A stretch of DNA of 64,000 nucleotides, taken from the NCBI RefSeq assembly GCF_015235415.1, contig NZ_JADGLL010000002.1:124001-188000 (forward strand). Reading direction: 5' to 3'. The DNA comes from Microbacterium paludicola. Lineage in GTDB: Bacteria > Actinomycetota > Actinomycetes > Actinomycetales > Microbacteriaceae. Shown one piece after another: positions 16,663 through 25,610 of this stretch (its first letter is position 1; every line of letters begins with the position of its first letter). The translations under genes and the position numbers were made by a program. The notes under the pieces were generated by a model. That model worked only from the letters and a program-made list of their open reading frames with translations. It had not been told where the DNA came from and did no database searches.

Positions 16663-17991
16663 TTACTGCAGCGCGGAGCTCAGCTCGGAGACCCACTGCT
16701 CCGCCGCCTGCTCCGGCGTCTTGGTGCCGAAGAGCACCTCCGACTCCATGCGCTGCGACAGCTCGTTCATGATGGCGCCGCCGGCGGGCTGCGGCGGAGC
16801 GACGACACCGCTCTCGAGCACAACGCCGACGTACTCGGCGGCGATCTTGTTCGGGCCCTCGAGGGTCGGGGTCACGATCTCGAGCGCCTCCGGGTTGAAC
16901 GGCACGCCGCGGGTGTCCTTGATGAGCTCGATGGCGGCAGGCTCGTGAAGGAACCAGTCGATCAGCATCGCGGCCTCGGCGGGGTGCTCGGTCGCGGCGT
17001 TGATCGACCAGAACGCGGACGGCAGCAGCGCGACCCCCGTCATGTCCGTGTCGGTCGGCGGCAGCATCATCTCGACGTTGCCGGCGCCCGCGTACGCGGC
17101 CATCAGGTTCGAGTAGCCGAACGTGATCGCGGCCTGGCCGAGCGTGAACGGCTGCTGGTCCGGCGGCAGCGCCCAGTTGGCGGTCACGACCGACGGGTCG
17201 GGAAGACCGCCCCCGTCGAGCAGCTGCTTCTCGATCTCGTACCAGCCGGCGATGTGCTCGGCCTCGACCCCGAGCTGGCCCTCCCAGTTGTACATTCCGG
17301 TCTCGGTGAGCTGGCCGGTGTAGGTGCCGAGGATGTCCTGGATGCGCAGGTCGATGCCGTAGATCGGCTGGCCCTGCTCGTTCTCGAGACCCTTGCTGCC
17401 GATCTCGTTGGCGGCCGCGATCAGGTCGTCCCAGGTCCAGTCCTCGGTGGGGACCTCGACGCCGGCCTGCTCGAAGATGTCGGTGTTCACGAAGGCGGCG
17501 GTGGCGTTTCCGCCCGTGGGGAGGCCGTAGAGCTTGTCGTCGACGAGGGCGCTGGTGAGCGAGAAGTCGGGGTAGTCCGAGGTGTCGAGCTGGTCGGAGA
17601 CCTCCGCCAGATCGAGCAGGGCGCCGAGCTCGCCGTACTCCTGCGGCTTCGCGCCGCCGAGAGCGAAGACGTCGGGGGCGGTGTCGCCGCCGGCGCCGAA
17701 GTCGGTCGCCAGGCGGTTGAACAGGTCGTCGGGGGCGCCGACGGGCGTCTCCTCGACCGTGATGTTCGGGTGCTCAGCCTCGAACAGGTCGATCACCTCG
17801 CCGAAGAGCGCGGCGCGGGCGTCGTCGCCCCACCACGACATCTCGAGGGTGACCTCCTCGTCGGACGGGGCGGGTTCGGCCCCGCCCCCACCACCGCCGC
17901 CGGAGCAGCCGGTGAGGATCAGCGTCGTCGCCACGGCGAGCGAGCCGAATGCCATGGGGATGGTCGCGCGCGACCGGGTGATACGCGTCAT
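16663..17991 (-). CDS. ABC sugar-binding lipoprotein
   Basis: 442-residue extracellular solute-binding protein of the carbohydrate (MalE-like) type. It has an Arg-rich N-terminus, hydrophobic stretch and lipobox LTGC with Cys29, then a Gly-rich linker. Mature-domain blocks include MSWWGDDARAALF, LYGLPTGGNATAAFVN and AAMLIDWFLHEPAA. It captures sugar for the permeases encoded divergently at 19399-21229; no ATPase is present, as is usual when a shared MsiK-type ATPase is used. The frame extends upstream, but ATG 17991 (GAGG close by) gives the signal peptide. The promoter at 18116-18144 carries a LacI operator. Confidence 0.92.
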   Translation of the reverse strand: MTRITRSRATIPMAFGSLAVATTLILTGCSGGGGGGGAEPAPSDEEVTLEMSWWGDDARAALFGEVIDLFEAEHPNITVEETPVGAPDDLFNRLATDFGAGGDTAPDVFALGGAKPQEYGELGALLDLAEVSDQLDTSDYPDFSLTSALVDDKLYGLPTGGNATAAFVNTDIFEQAGVEVPTEDWTWDDLIAAANEIGSKGLENEQGQPIYGIDLRIQDILGTYTGQLTETGMYNWEGQLGVEAEHIAGWYEIEKQLLDGGGLPDPSVVTANWALPPDQQPFTLGQAAITFGYSNLMAAYAGAGNVEMMLPPTDTDMTGVALLPSAFWSINAATEHPAEAAMLIDWFLHEPAAIELIKDTRGVPFNPEALEIVTPTLEGPNKIAAEYVGVVLESGVVAPPQPAGGAIMNELSQRMESEVLFGTKTPEQAAEQWVSELSSALQ

Positions 17992-18099
17992 TGCGCCTCG
18001 TTTCGGAGAGGGACGGCCGCCATGGCCGCCGTTGTACCGGGTGCGGGACGGCCAGTGGCTGTTCGGGACGCCGTCCGCGCGGTTCCTGCGAGGGTCCGA

Positions 18100-18144
18100 G
18101 AAACCGCTTTCACGGAAACTAGCACCGCGCTGCCAGAGTGTCAA
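18100..18144 (-). promoter_or_regulatory. Promoter and LacI operator of the binding-protein operon
   Basis: Read on the minus strand: perfect -35 TTGACA (18144-18139), 17-bp spacer, -10 TAGTTT (18121-18116), then GTGAAAGCGGTTTC (18113-18100) over the start site. The 14-bp operator is identical to that at 19327-19340. The remainder of the 228-bp gap to 17992 is untranslated leader. Confidence 0.7.
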
Positions 18145-18219
18145 CGCGTCTTCGGCCGTGTCGCCGCCGGAACGAGCGACGTTCGCCCGCGAGACGGGCG
18201 AGCTGACATGGAGCCGCGC

Positions 18220-19227
18220 TCAGGCGCGCGGCGCCGCAGCCGAGGCGCGCACCTCGAGGCGCGGCCGGAAGACCACGTCGTGCCCCGGCTCCTCGCCGCG
18301 GATGAGCGCATGCATCCGGTTCCAGGCGACCACGCCCAGCTCGCCGTGCGATACCGACGCGGTCGTCAGCGCGGGGTCGACGTACTGGGCGAGGGGGATG
18401 TCGTCGAAGCCCGTGACCGAGATGTCGTCCGGCACGCGCAGGCCGAGTTCACGGAACCCTCCGATGAGCCCGATGGCTACGAGATCGTTGAACGCCAGCG
18501 CTCCGGTCGCCCCACTGGACTTCACTCGGGGGGCCGCCGCCCGCCCGTCGTCGGAGCCGGCTCCCGCGGGGATCCGATCGATCCGAACGTCCGAATGCTC
18601 GCGCGTGAAGTCCTCGAGCCCGCGCTCGCGCTCGGCGTTGGAGGCGCTGCGCTCGGGGCCGTGCACGTACGCGAGGTGACGATGGCCGAGGCCATAGAGA
18701 TGCGAGGCAAGGGCGTGGATGCCCGTGCGGTAGTCGATCGCCAACGAGGGCGCCGATCCGATGTCCTCGGGAAGGCGGCGGTTGATGAGCACGAGCGGCT
18801 GCAGCCGGTCCACGATCGCGATCAGCTCGTCCTCGGGCATGCGCGGCGCGCACAGCACGATGGCGTCGGTGCGGCGGCGGATCTCGGCCGCAAGCAGAGG
18901 CTCCTCGCTCGGCGACTCGCCCGAGTCGGCGATCAGGACGCGGTAGCCGTCGCGCGCGGCCGTCTTGCTGAGCCCCGCGAGCACCGACTGGAAGGCGGGG
19001 TTCGCGAGGTCCGGCACGACGAAGGCGATTGCATGCGTGCGCCCGAGCGCGAGGCTGCGCGCAAGCGGGCTCGGGGCATACGACAGCTCGCGGGCCGCGT
19101 CCCGCACGCGCTCCGCGATCTGCTCCTCGCCCGCGAAGCGGCCGTTCATGACGCGCGACACCGTGGCCGGCGAGACGCCTGCATACCGCGCGACGTCGGC
19201 GATGGTCACGCTCTCACGGCCTGCCAT
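18220..19227 (-). CDS. LacI-family regulator of the uronate/ABC module
   Basis: 335 residues. N-terminal LacI DNA-binding domain (TIADVARYAGVSPATVSRVMNG) and effector domain (PDLANPAFQSVLAG, GALAFNDLVAIGLIGG, SVTGFDDIPLA). It lies between the binding-protein operon and the divergent permease/uronate operon, both of which carry GAAACCGCTTTCAC at their start sites, so it is the likely repressor of both. A third copy of the 12-bp core lies before the MFS gene at 710. The inducer is probably the imported sugar or a uronate derivative, which is inference. Confidence 0.88.
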   Translation of the reverse strand: MAGRESVTIADVARYAGVSPATVSRVMNGRFAGEEQIAERVRDAARELSYAPSPLARSLALGRTHAIAFVVPDLANPAFQSVLAGLSKTAARDGYRVLIADSGESPSEEPLLAAEIRRRTDAIVLCAPRMPEDELIAIVDRLQPLVLINRRLPEDIGSAPSLAIDYRTGIHALASHLYGLGHRHLAYVHGPERSASNAERERGLEDFTREHSDVRIDRIPAGAGSDDGRAAAPRVKSSGATGALAFNDLVAIGLIGGFRELGLRVPDDISVTGFDDIPLAQYVDPALTTASVSHGELGVVAWNRMHALIRGEEPGHDVVFRPRLEVRASAAAPRA

Positions 19228-19284
19228 CCGGTTCCTCCCTCACCCGGCACCTGCGCCGGATCCGTCAACGATAGCGCCCGGCAT

Positions 19285-19340
19285 TTGACGGAACCGCCGA
19301 GACGTGCTGATAATCATCACATTCGTGAAACCGCTTTCAC
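19285..19340 (+). promoter_or_regulatory. Promoter and LacI operator of the permease/uronate operon
   Basis: TTGACG (19285-19290), 18-bp spacer, GATAAT (19309-19314), then the near-palindrome GTGAAACCGCTTTCAC (19325-19340) just after the expected start site. Both hexamers match consensus at 5 of 6 bases, so this should be a strong, repressed promoter. Confidence 0.75.
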
Positions 19341-19398
19341 GGGAGCGCCGAGCAATCTCCCTGCGCTCCGGCGGGTGTCACTGTGACGAGGAGGTCAA

Positions 19399-20340
19399 GT
19401 GAGCAGTCTCGGCGAGCTCCGCACGATTGCGCTCCGGCGCAAGGACGGCGGGCCGCGCGTCAAGGAGAAGTACCCCGACAACAAGGTCGCGCTGGTCTTC
19501 CTCCTTCCCTGGCTGATCGGCCTCATCGGTCTCACCGTCGGCCCGATCGTCGCGTCGCTCTATCTGTCGTTCACGGAGTACAACCTCCTGCGTCCGCCCG
19601 AATGGACGGGCATCGACAACTTCACGGCGATGTTCTCGGACGCGCGGTTCTGGAACTCCTTCCGCGTCACGGTTGTCTACGTGATCGTCAGCGTCCCGCT
19701 GCAGCTGGCGCTGGCGCTGGGGCTGGCCATCCTGCTCGACAAGGGAATGCGCGGCCTGTCGTTCTACCGGTCGATCTTCTACCTGCCGTCGCTGCTCGGC
19801 GGCTCGGTGGCGATCGCGATCCTGTGGCGTCAGGTGTTCGGCAAGGAGGGCCTCGTCAACGGCTTCCTGTCGTGGTTCGGAATCGAGGGCCCCGGATGGA
19901 TCGGGCACCCCGATTTCGCGCTCGGGACGCTGATCATCCTGCACGTGTGGACGTTCGGATCGCCCATGGTGATCTTCCTCGCGGGCCTGCGGCAGATCCC
20001 GGACATGTACTACGAGGCCGCCGCGATGGACGGCGCCGGCCGGGTGCGCCAGTTCTTCTCGATCACGTTCCCGCTGCTCACGCCGGTGATCTTCTTCAAC
20101 CTCGTGCTGCAGATCATCTTCGCGTTCCAGTCGTTCACCCAGGCCTACGTCGTCTCCGGCGGCACGGGCGGTCCGGGCGACGCGACCATGTTCTACACGC
20201 TGCTGCTCTACAAGGAGGCCTTCACCGAGCTCGACATGGGATACGCCTCGGCGATGGCGTGGTTCCTCGTGCTGGTGATCGCGGCCTTCACGGCGTTCAA
20301 CTTCTGGCTTTCGAAGTACTGGGTGTTCTATGACGACTGA
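19399..20340 (+). CDS. ABC sugar permease (MalF/UgpA type)
   Basis: 313 residues, six membrane segments, with the EAA loop EAAAMDGAGRVRQFFSITFP that docks the ATPase. GTG start with AGGAGG 5 nt upstream. It forms the membrane channel with the next gene, with which it overlaps by 11 bp. The N-terminal cytoplasmic tail (about 35 residues) is short, as usual for this subfamily. The binding protein is encoded divergently at 16663-17991; no ATPase gene is in the window. Confidence 0.92.
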   Translation: MSSLGELRTIALRRKDGGPRVKEKYPDNKVALVFLLPWLIGLIGLTVGPIVASLYLSFTEYNLLRPPEWTGIDNFTAMFSDARFWNSFRVTVVYVIVSVPLQLALALGLAILLDKGMRGLSFYRSIFYLPSLLGGSVAIAILWRQVFGKEGLVNGFLSWFGIEGPGWIGHPDFALGTLIILHVWTFGSPMVIFLAGLRQIPDMYYEAAAMDGAGRVRQFFSITFPLLTPVIFFNLVLQIIFAFQSFTQAYVVSGGTGGPGDATMFYTLLLYKEAFTELDMGYASAMAWFLVLVIAAFTAFNFWLSKYWVFYDD

Positions 20341-21229
20341 GACCGAGACCCTGATCCGCCCCGGCGCGCAGCCGCTGCGCCGCCGCCGCGCGGGAGCCGG
20401 CCCCGGCGCCCTGCGCTCCGTGGGCAAGCACATCCTGCTCGCCGGGGTGTCGATCCTGATGATCTACCCGCTGCTGTGGCTCGTGGTGTCCAGCTTCAAG
20501 CCGAACGGCGAGATCTTCCGGGACCTCAGCCTGTTCGCCACGAACCTGACGACCGAGAACTACGTCAACGGGTGGAACGACCTGCAGCATCCGTTCGGAC
20601 AGTTCCTGCTGAACTCGGCGATCATCGCCCTCGGCGCGATCGTCGGCAACCTCGTCTCGTGCTCCATGGCGGCGTACGCGTTCGCTCGGCTGCGGTTCCG
20701 CTACAAGAACCTCGCGTTCGCGATCATGCTCGGCTCGATCATGCTTCCCTTCCAGGTGCTGCTCGTGCCGCAGTTCATCATCTTCAAGGAGCTGGGCTGG
20801 CTGAACACGTTCCTGCCGCTCATCGCGCCGAAGTTCCTCGCCACCGAGGCGTTCTTCATCTTCCTCATGGTGCAGTTCATCCGCGGCCTGCCGAAGGAGC
20901 TGTTCGAGGCGGCCCGCATCGACGGCGCCGGGCATGTCCGCAGCTACTTCCAGATCACGCTGCCGCTCATCGTCCCGTCGCTCGCGACCACCTCGATCTT
21001 CACGTTCATCTGGACGTGGGGCGACTTCTTCGGCCCGCTGATCTACGTGCGCCTTCCCGAGCTGTTCCCCGCCTCGCTCGCGCTGAAGGGCTTCCTCGAC
21101 GCGCAGTCGAGCTCCGACTACGGCTCGATGTTCGCGATGAGCGTCGTCTCCCTGATCCCCCTGTTCCTCGTATTCCTGTTCGGCCAGCGGTTCCTCATCA
21201 AGGGCTCCGCGACGTCCGGCATCAAGTGA
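20330..21229 (+). CDS. ABC sugar permease (MalG/UgpE type)
   Basis: 299 residues, six membrane segments and EAA loop EAARIDGAGHVRSYFQITLP. Partner of the permease at 19399; the 11-bp overlap implies translational coupling. The N-terminal Arg-rich tail (to about residue 28) is cytoplasmic. The next gene starts 12 bp after its stop, so transport and catabolic genes share one transcript. Confidence 0.92.
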   Translation: MTTETETLIRPGAQPLRRRRAGAGPGALRSVGKHILLAGVSILMIYPLLWLVVSSFKPNGEIFRDLSLFATNLTTENYVNGWNDLQHPFGQFLLNSAIIALGAIVGNLVSCSMAAYAFARLRFRYKNLAFAIMLGSIMLPFQVLLVPQFIIFKELGWLNTFLPLIAPKFLATEAFFIFLMVQFIRGLPKELFEAARIDGAGHVRSYFQITLPLIVPSLATTSIFTFIWTWGDFFGPLIYVRLPELFPASLALKGFLDAQSSSDYGSMFAMSVVSLIPLFLVFLFGQRFLIKGSATSGIK

Positions 21230-21241
21230 AAGGACCGCGCC

Positions 21242-22591
21242 TTGTCCCGCCTCCGCTATGCCCTCGTGGGCTCCGGATCCCGCGCGCAGATGTACCTGCA
21301 CGCCATCGAGACGACGCACGCCGAGAGCGCTGAGCTCGTCGCCTGGACGGACACGAACCCCGGGCGGCAGGAGTGGTCGCTGTCGCGGCACCCGGGCCTC
21401 GGCTCGCCCGCGCGCTTCGAGCCGGACGGCCTCGCCGGCGCCATCCGGGATCACGCGGTGGACCGGGTGATCATCACCTCCCCCGACTTCACGCACGCCG
21501 ACTACATCGTCGCCTCGCTCGATGCCGGCGCCGACGTCGTCGTGGAGAAGCCGCTGACGACGAGCGAGGACGGAGTGCGGCGGATCGCGGATGCGGCAGC
21601 GCGCACGGGCCGCGATGTGACCATCACGTTCAACTACCGCTACTCGCCCCGCAACAGCGAGCTGAAGCGGGTGATCGCGTCGGGCGAGATCGGCGAGGTC
21701 ACGAGCGTGCACTTCGAGTGGGTGCTCGACACGGCCCACGGCGCCGACTACTTCCGCCGCTGGCACCGCGACAAGTCGCGCTCGGGGGGCCTGCTGATCC
21801 ACAAGTCGAGCCACCACTTCGACCTCGTCAACTGGTGGATCTCGGATGTGCCGACCCGCGTGTACGCGTCGGGCGGGCTGCGCTTCTACGGCGCGGAGAA
21901 CGCCCGGCGGCGCGGTCTCGGACCCCGTCCCGAGCGCGGCACCACCGACTCGCCGCTGCGCGACCGCTTCAGCCTCGACCTGCGCACCGACCCGACCTGG
22001 AAGGGTCTCTACCTCGACCAGGAGGAATACGACGGCTACCTGCGCGACCGCGACGTGTTCGATCCGGGAATCACGATCGAGGACAACCTCGCGCTCGTCG
22101 TCGACTACTCCCGCGGCAGCACGATGTCGTACTCGCTCAACGCCCACTCCCCCTGGGAGGGCTACACGGTCGCGGTGAACGGCACGCTCGGCCGCGCCGA
22201 GCTCACGGTGATCGAGCGCGGCTCGGTGCTCGTCGATGAGGACGGCCGGACGGTCGTCGACCCCAGCGCCCGCCCCGACCTCGTCGCGGGCGACACGCAG
22301 CGCCCCGTGGGCGAGCGCCTCGTTGTGCAGAAGCACTTCGAGCCGGCGCGCGAGGTGCCGATCCCCGAGGGAGTCGGCGGGCACGGCGGCGGCGACGCCG
22401 TGCTGCTGCGCGATGTCTTCGTGGGACCGCAGGACGACCCGCTCGGCCGCACCGCCGACTGGTCGGACGGCGTGCGGTCGATGGTCGTCGGCCTCGCCGG
22501 CAACCGCTCGCTCGAGAGCGGCCAGGCGGTCGCCATCGCCGACCTCGACCTCGGCGCGGCGGGCGCGGCGCTGGCGGAGGCCGGCGCATGA
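21242..22591 (+). CDS. Gfo/Idh/MocA-family oxidoreductase
   Basis: 449 residues. N-terminal Rossmann domain (YALVGSGSRAQMYLHAI) with the EKP-type motif VVEKPLTTSEDGVRRIAD, and a C-terminal beta-sheet domain of the inositol-dehydrogenase type. The protein is longer than the usual 330-380 residues. Such enzymes oxidise or reduce sugar hydroxyls with NAD(P). The exact reaction is unknown; in this operon it may convert an imported glycoside or uronate derivative before the oxidative route. I used the TTG start at 21242, with AAAGGA about 7 nt upstream; its stop overlaps the next gene by 4 bp. Confidence 0.82.
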   Translation: MSRLRYALVGSGSRAQMYLHAIETTHAESAELVAWTDTNPGRQEWSLSRHPGLGSPARFEPDGLAGAIRDHAVDRVIITSPDFTHADYIVASLDAGADVVVEKPLTTSEDGVRRIADAAARTGRDVTITFNYRYSPRNSELKRVIASGEIGEVTSVHFEWVLDTAHGADYFRRWHRDKSRSGGLLIHKSSHHFDLVNWWISDVPTRVYASGGLRFYGAENARRRGLGPRPERGTTDSPLRDRFSLDLRTDPTWKGLYLDQEEYDGYLRDRDVFDPGITIEDNLALVVDYSRGSTMSYSLNAHSPWEGYTVAVNGTLGRAELTVIERGSVLVDEDGRTVVDPSARPDLVAGDTQRPVGERLVVQKHFEPAREVPIPEGVGGHGGGDAVLLRDVFVGPQDDPLGRTADWSDGVRSMVVGLAGNRSLESGQAVAIADLDLGAAGAALAEAGA

Positions 22592-23544
22592 GCCGGATCC
22601 TCGTCACCGGCGGTGCCGGGCGACTCGGGCGCAGCGTCGTCTCCGCGCTCGCCGAGGCCGGGAACGAGGTCGTGTCCATCGACCGCGTCCGGATCGACGG
22701 ACTGCCGGCGCGTCAGATCGAGACAGACCTGCTCGACACCTCCGCGACGAGGACCGCGTTCGCCGAGATCGCCCCCGATGCCGTCGTGCACCTCGCCGCG
22801 ATCGCGGTGCCCGGCTCGCTCCCCGACGCCGACATCTTCGACGTCAACACGCGCCTGCTGTGGAGCGTGCTCGAGGCCTCGCTCGCCGCGGGCGCCGGGG
22901 CGCTGCTCGTCGCCTCCAGCCCGACCGTCATCGGGTACGGGGCCCCGTCCGGCTGGCAGCCGGCGTACCTCCCGCTCGACGAGGCCCATCCTGTCGCGCC
23001 GTGGAACGGGTACTCGGCCTCGAAGGTCGCGATCGAGGAGATCATCCGGATGGCGGTGCGCCGCGACGGCCACCGCGCCCGATTCGGCGTGTTCCGCCCC
23101 TGCTACGTGATCGCCCCCGAGGAGTGGGAAGGCGCGCCGACCCAGCAGGGGCACACGGTCGCCGAGCGCCTCGCGCGCCCGGCGCTGTCGGCCGTGGCGC
23201 TGTTCAACTACCTCGATGCCCGCGACGCCGGCGACTTCGTGGTCGCCTGGCTCGCGCGCGCGACCGAGGTGCCGAACGGCGAGGTGTTCTTCGTCGCCGC
23301 CCCGGACGCGCTTGTCGACGCCCCGACGCCCGACGCGCTCCGCGAGCTCGTGCCGGAGACCGCCGCGGCGGCATCCGCCCTCTCCGGATCGGATCCGGTG
23401 TTCTCGAGCGCCCGCGCCGAACGGCTGCTCAGCTGGCGCGCGCGCCGGACGTGGCGCACCGAGTTGCGCCGCGATTCCGTGCCGTCCGCCGCTTCGCACA
23501 CCGACCCGATCCGCCCCCATGCCCAGGAGGCCCCGCATGCCTGA
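22588..23544 (+). CDS. NAD-dependent epimerase/dehydratase family, uronate dehydrogenase-like
   Basis: 318-residue extended SDR: NAD-binding TGGAGRLGRSV at the N-terminus, DAVVHLAA, a Ser-rich strand, and the YSASK catalytic Tyr/Lys. Uronate dehydrogenases (Udh) of this family oxidise glucuronate or galacturonate to the aldarolactone. The following three genes carry out the rest of the oxidative uronate pathway, which makes this the most likely role, although a lone SDR sequence cannot prove it. It overlaps the gene before by 4 bp and KdgD by 8 bp. Confidence 0.75.
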   Translation: MSRILVTGGAGRLGRSVVSALAEAGNEVVSIDRVRIDGLPARQIETDLLDTSATRTAFAEIAPDAVVHLAAIAVPGSLPDADIFDVNTRLLWSVLEASLAAGAGALLVASSPTVIGYGAPSGWQPAYLPLDEAHPVAPWNGYSASKVAIEEIIRMAVRRDGHRARFGVFRPCYVIAPEEWEGAPTQQGHTVAERLARPALSAVALFNYLDARDAGDFVVAWLARATEVPNGEVFFVAAPDALVDAPTPDALRELVPETAAAASALSGSDPVFSSARAERLLSWRARRTWRTELRRDSVPSAASHTDPIRPHAQEAPHA

Positions 23545-24475
23545 TACCCGTGTCCCCGCGCTCGTGATCCCCGACCGGGTGCTGTTCTTCCCCGTCACGG
23601 CGTTCGACGAGGCGGGGCGGGTGGATGCCGAGCTCGTCGAGCAGCACGTCGCCGACCGCGTCGCCTTCGAGCCGGGGGCGGTGTTCGCGGCGTGCGGCAC
23701 GGGCGAGTTCCACGCACTGTCGGTCGACGAGTACGGCACGGTCGTCGACGCCTCCGTGCGCGCCACGGCCGGACGCGTGCCCGTGCTGACCGGCGTCGGC
23801 GGGCCGCTCGGCCACGCCCTCGCCTGCGCGCGAGAGGCCGAGCGACTCGGTGCCGACGGCCTGCTCGTTATGCCCCCCTACCTTGTGCAGGGCCCGCAGG
23901 CGGGGCTCGTCGCGTACGTCGAGGCGATCGCCGCGGCGACCGAGCTGCCGCTGATCGTCTACCACCGCGGCAACGCGCAGTTCACCCCCGCGTCGATCGC
24001 CCGGGTGCTCGAGCTGCCGCAGGTCGTGGGCATCAAGGACGGCGTCGGCGACCTCGCCGTCGCGCAGCGCTTCGTGCGGGCCGCCGCCGCGCACCGTGAG
24101 CGCACCGGGCGGGACATCCTGTTCTTCAACGGCCTGCTGACGGCCGAGATGACCCAGGCCGCGTACACCGCGATCGGCGTGCCGATGTACTCCTCGGCCG
24201 TGTTCGCGATGGCCCCCGAGATCGCGGTCGCCTTCTTCACCGCCCATCGCGCGGGCGACCTGGACGCGCAGGCGCGCCTGCTCGACGGGTTCTACGCGCC
24301 CCTGGTCGACCTCCGGGACGAGACGCCGGGGTTCGCTGTCTCGCTGATCAAGGCGGGCGTGCGCCTCGACGGTCTTCCCGTGGGGTCCGTGCGCGCCCCG
24401 CTCGTCGACCCCACGCCCGAGCAGGTCGGGCGGCTGGAGGCGATCCTCGCCGCGGGGCGGGAGCTGCTGGCGTGA
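23537..24475 (+). CDS. kdgD: 5-dehydro-4-deoxyglucarate dehydratase
   Basis: 312-residue DHDPS-like TIM barrel. Schiff-base Lys167 in VVGIKDGVGD, Tyr142 in LIVYHRGN, and GTGEFHAL early in the barrel are typical of KdgD, which dehydrates and decarboxylates 5-keto-4-deoxyglucarate to 2,5-dioxopentanoate. The frame runs far upstream inside the previous gene, but ATG 23537 has a perfect AGGAGG 6 nt before it and gives family length. It overlaps both neighbours, in a tightly coupled set. Confidence 0.9.
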   Translation: MPDTRVPALVIPDRVLFFPVTAFDEAGRVDAELVEQHVADRVAFEPGAVFAACGTGEFHALSVDEYGTVVDASVRATAGRVPVLTGVGGPLGHALACAREAERLGADGLLVMPPYLVQGPQAGLVAYVEAIAAATELPLIVYHRGNAQFTPASIARVLELPQVVGIKDGVGDLAVAQRFVRAAAAHRERTGRDILFFNGLLTAEMTQAAYTAIGVPMYSSAVFAMAPEIAVAFFTAHRAGDLDAQARLLDGFYAPLVDLRDETPGFAVSLIKAGVRLDGLPVGSVRAPLVDPTPEQVGRLEAILAAGRELLA

Positions 24476-25557
24476 CCGACGCACCCACACCCACGCCCGC
24501 CCCGGCGATCCGGGACGTCGCGACGCGGCTGATCCGGATCCCGCTCACGAGACCGTGGGGACCGGAGGTCACGGACATCCGGGTGGTCGCGGTGCGGGTG
24601 CGGGACGCCGACGGCGGGGAGGGCCACGGGTTCTCCTGGACGCCGTCGATCGGCGGCGCGGCCGTCGCGGCGCTGTTGGAGGAGGACCTGATCCCCGCGG
24701 CCGTGGGGCGCCCCGCGGAGCCCGGCATCTGGCACGACCTCTGGCGCCACGTGCACGAGGCGGGCGGCGGAGGCGTCACCACCATCGCGCTCGCGGGGCT
24801 GGACCTCGCACTGTGGGACCTGCGCGCGCGGCGCGCCGGCACCTCGGTGACCGACCTCATCGGCCGCCGCCACGACCGCCTTCCCGCCTACGGCAGCGGC
24901 GTGAACCTGCACTACCCGCTCGAGGAGCTCGTCGCGCAGGCGGAGCGCTGGGTCGCCGCGGGCTTCCAGGCGATCAAGGTCAAGGTCGGCAAGCCCGACC
25001 TCGCCGAGGACCTCGACCGCATCGCCGCGGTGCGCGACGTGCTGGGGCCGGATCGGCGCCTGCTCGTCGACGCCAACCAGCGGTGGGATCTCGACACCGC
25101 GACCCGGGCGATCCCGGCCCTCGCCGAGCACCGCATCGGCTGGATCGAGGAGCCCCTGCGGGCGGATGACCTCGCCGGATACCGGGAGCTCGCGCGGCGG
25201 ATCGACGTGCCCATCGCCGCGGGCGAGAACATCCACACCGTTCACCGCTTCCGCGACTTCCTCGACGCGGGGGCGCTGCAGGTCGCGCAGCCGAACATCG
25301 TGCGCGTGGGCGGCATCACCCCGTTCCTCGCGATCGCGGACCTCGCCCGCGAGCGCGGCATCGAGCTCGCGCCGCATCTGCTTCCGGAGCTGAGCTCCCA
25401 GCTTGCGTATACGCTTCCCGAGACGACCTGGATCGAGGATGTCGAGGACGCCGCCTTCGGCGCGCTGGGCGCCTTGGTCGAGCCGACGGGCGTGACCGTC
25501 GCGGACGGCTGGGTCACGGGCGGGCCGCCGCTCGGCCTCGGCATCCGCTTCCGCTGA
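24472..25557 (+). CDS. Enolase-superfamily aldarate enzyme (dehydratase or lactone cycloisomerase)
   Basis: 361 residues, mandelate racemase/muconate lactonizing type. Catalytic elements: KxK (Lys169, Lys171), metal ligands Asp200 (VDANQ), Glu226 (IEEP) and Glu252 (GENI), and His302 (APHLLPE). The residue where the His-Asp dyad partner is often found reads Asn275 (AQPNIVRVGG). Between a Udh-like protein and KdgD the expected steps are galactaro/glucaro-lactone opening (Gli) and aldarate dehydration; which of the two it does cannot be decided here. GTG start overlapping the kdgD stop by 4 bp. Confidence 0.82.
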   Translation: MTDAPTPTPAPAIRDVATRLIRIPLTRPWGPEVTDIRVVAVRVRDADGGEGHGFSWTPSIGGAAVAALLEEDLIPAAVGRPAEPGIWHDLWRHVHEAGGGGVTTIALAGLDLALWDLRARRAGTSVTDLIGRRHDRLPAYGSGVNLHYPLEELVAQAERWVAAGFQAIKVKVGKPDLAEDLDRIAAVRDVLGPDRRLLVDANQRWDLDTATRAIPALAEHRIGWIEEPLRADDLAGYRELARRIDVPIAAGENIHTVHRFRDFLDAGALQVAQPNIVRVGGITPFLAIADLARERGIELAPHLLPELSSQLAYTLPETTWIEDVEDAAFGALGALVEPTGVTVADGWVTGGPPLGLGIRFR

Positions 25558-25610
25558 GCGACGAGACCGGCCCGCACAATCGCCGCAGTGAGCGACCGAA
25601 GGGAGACGAA

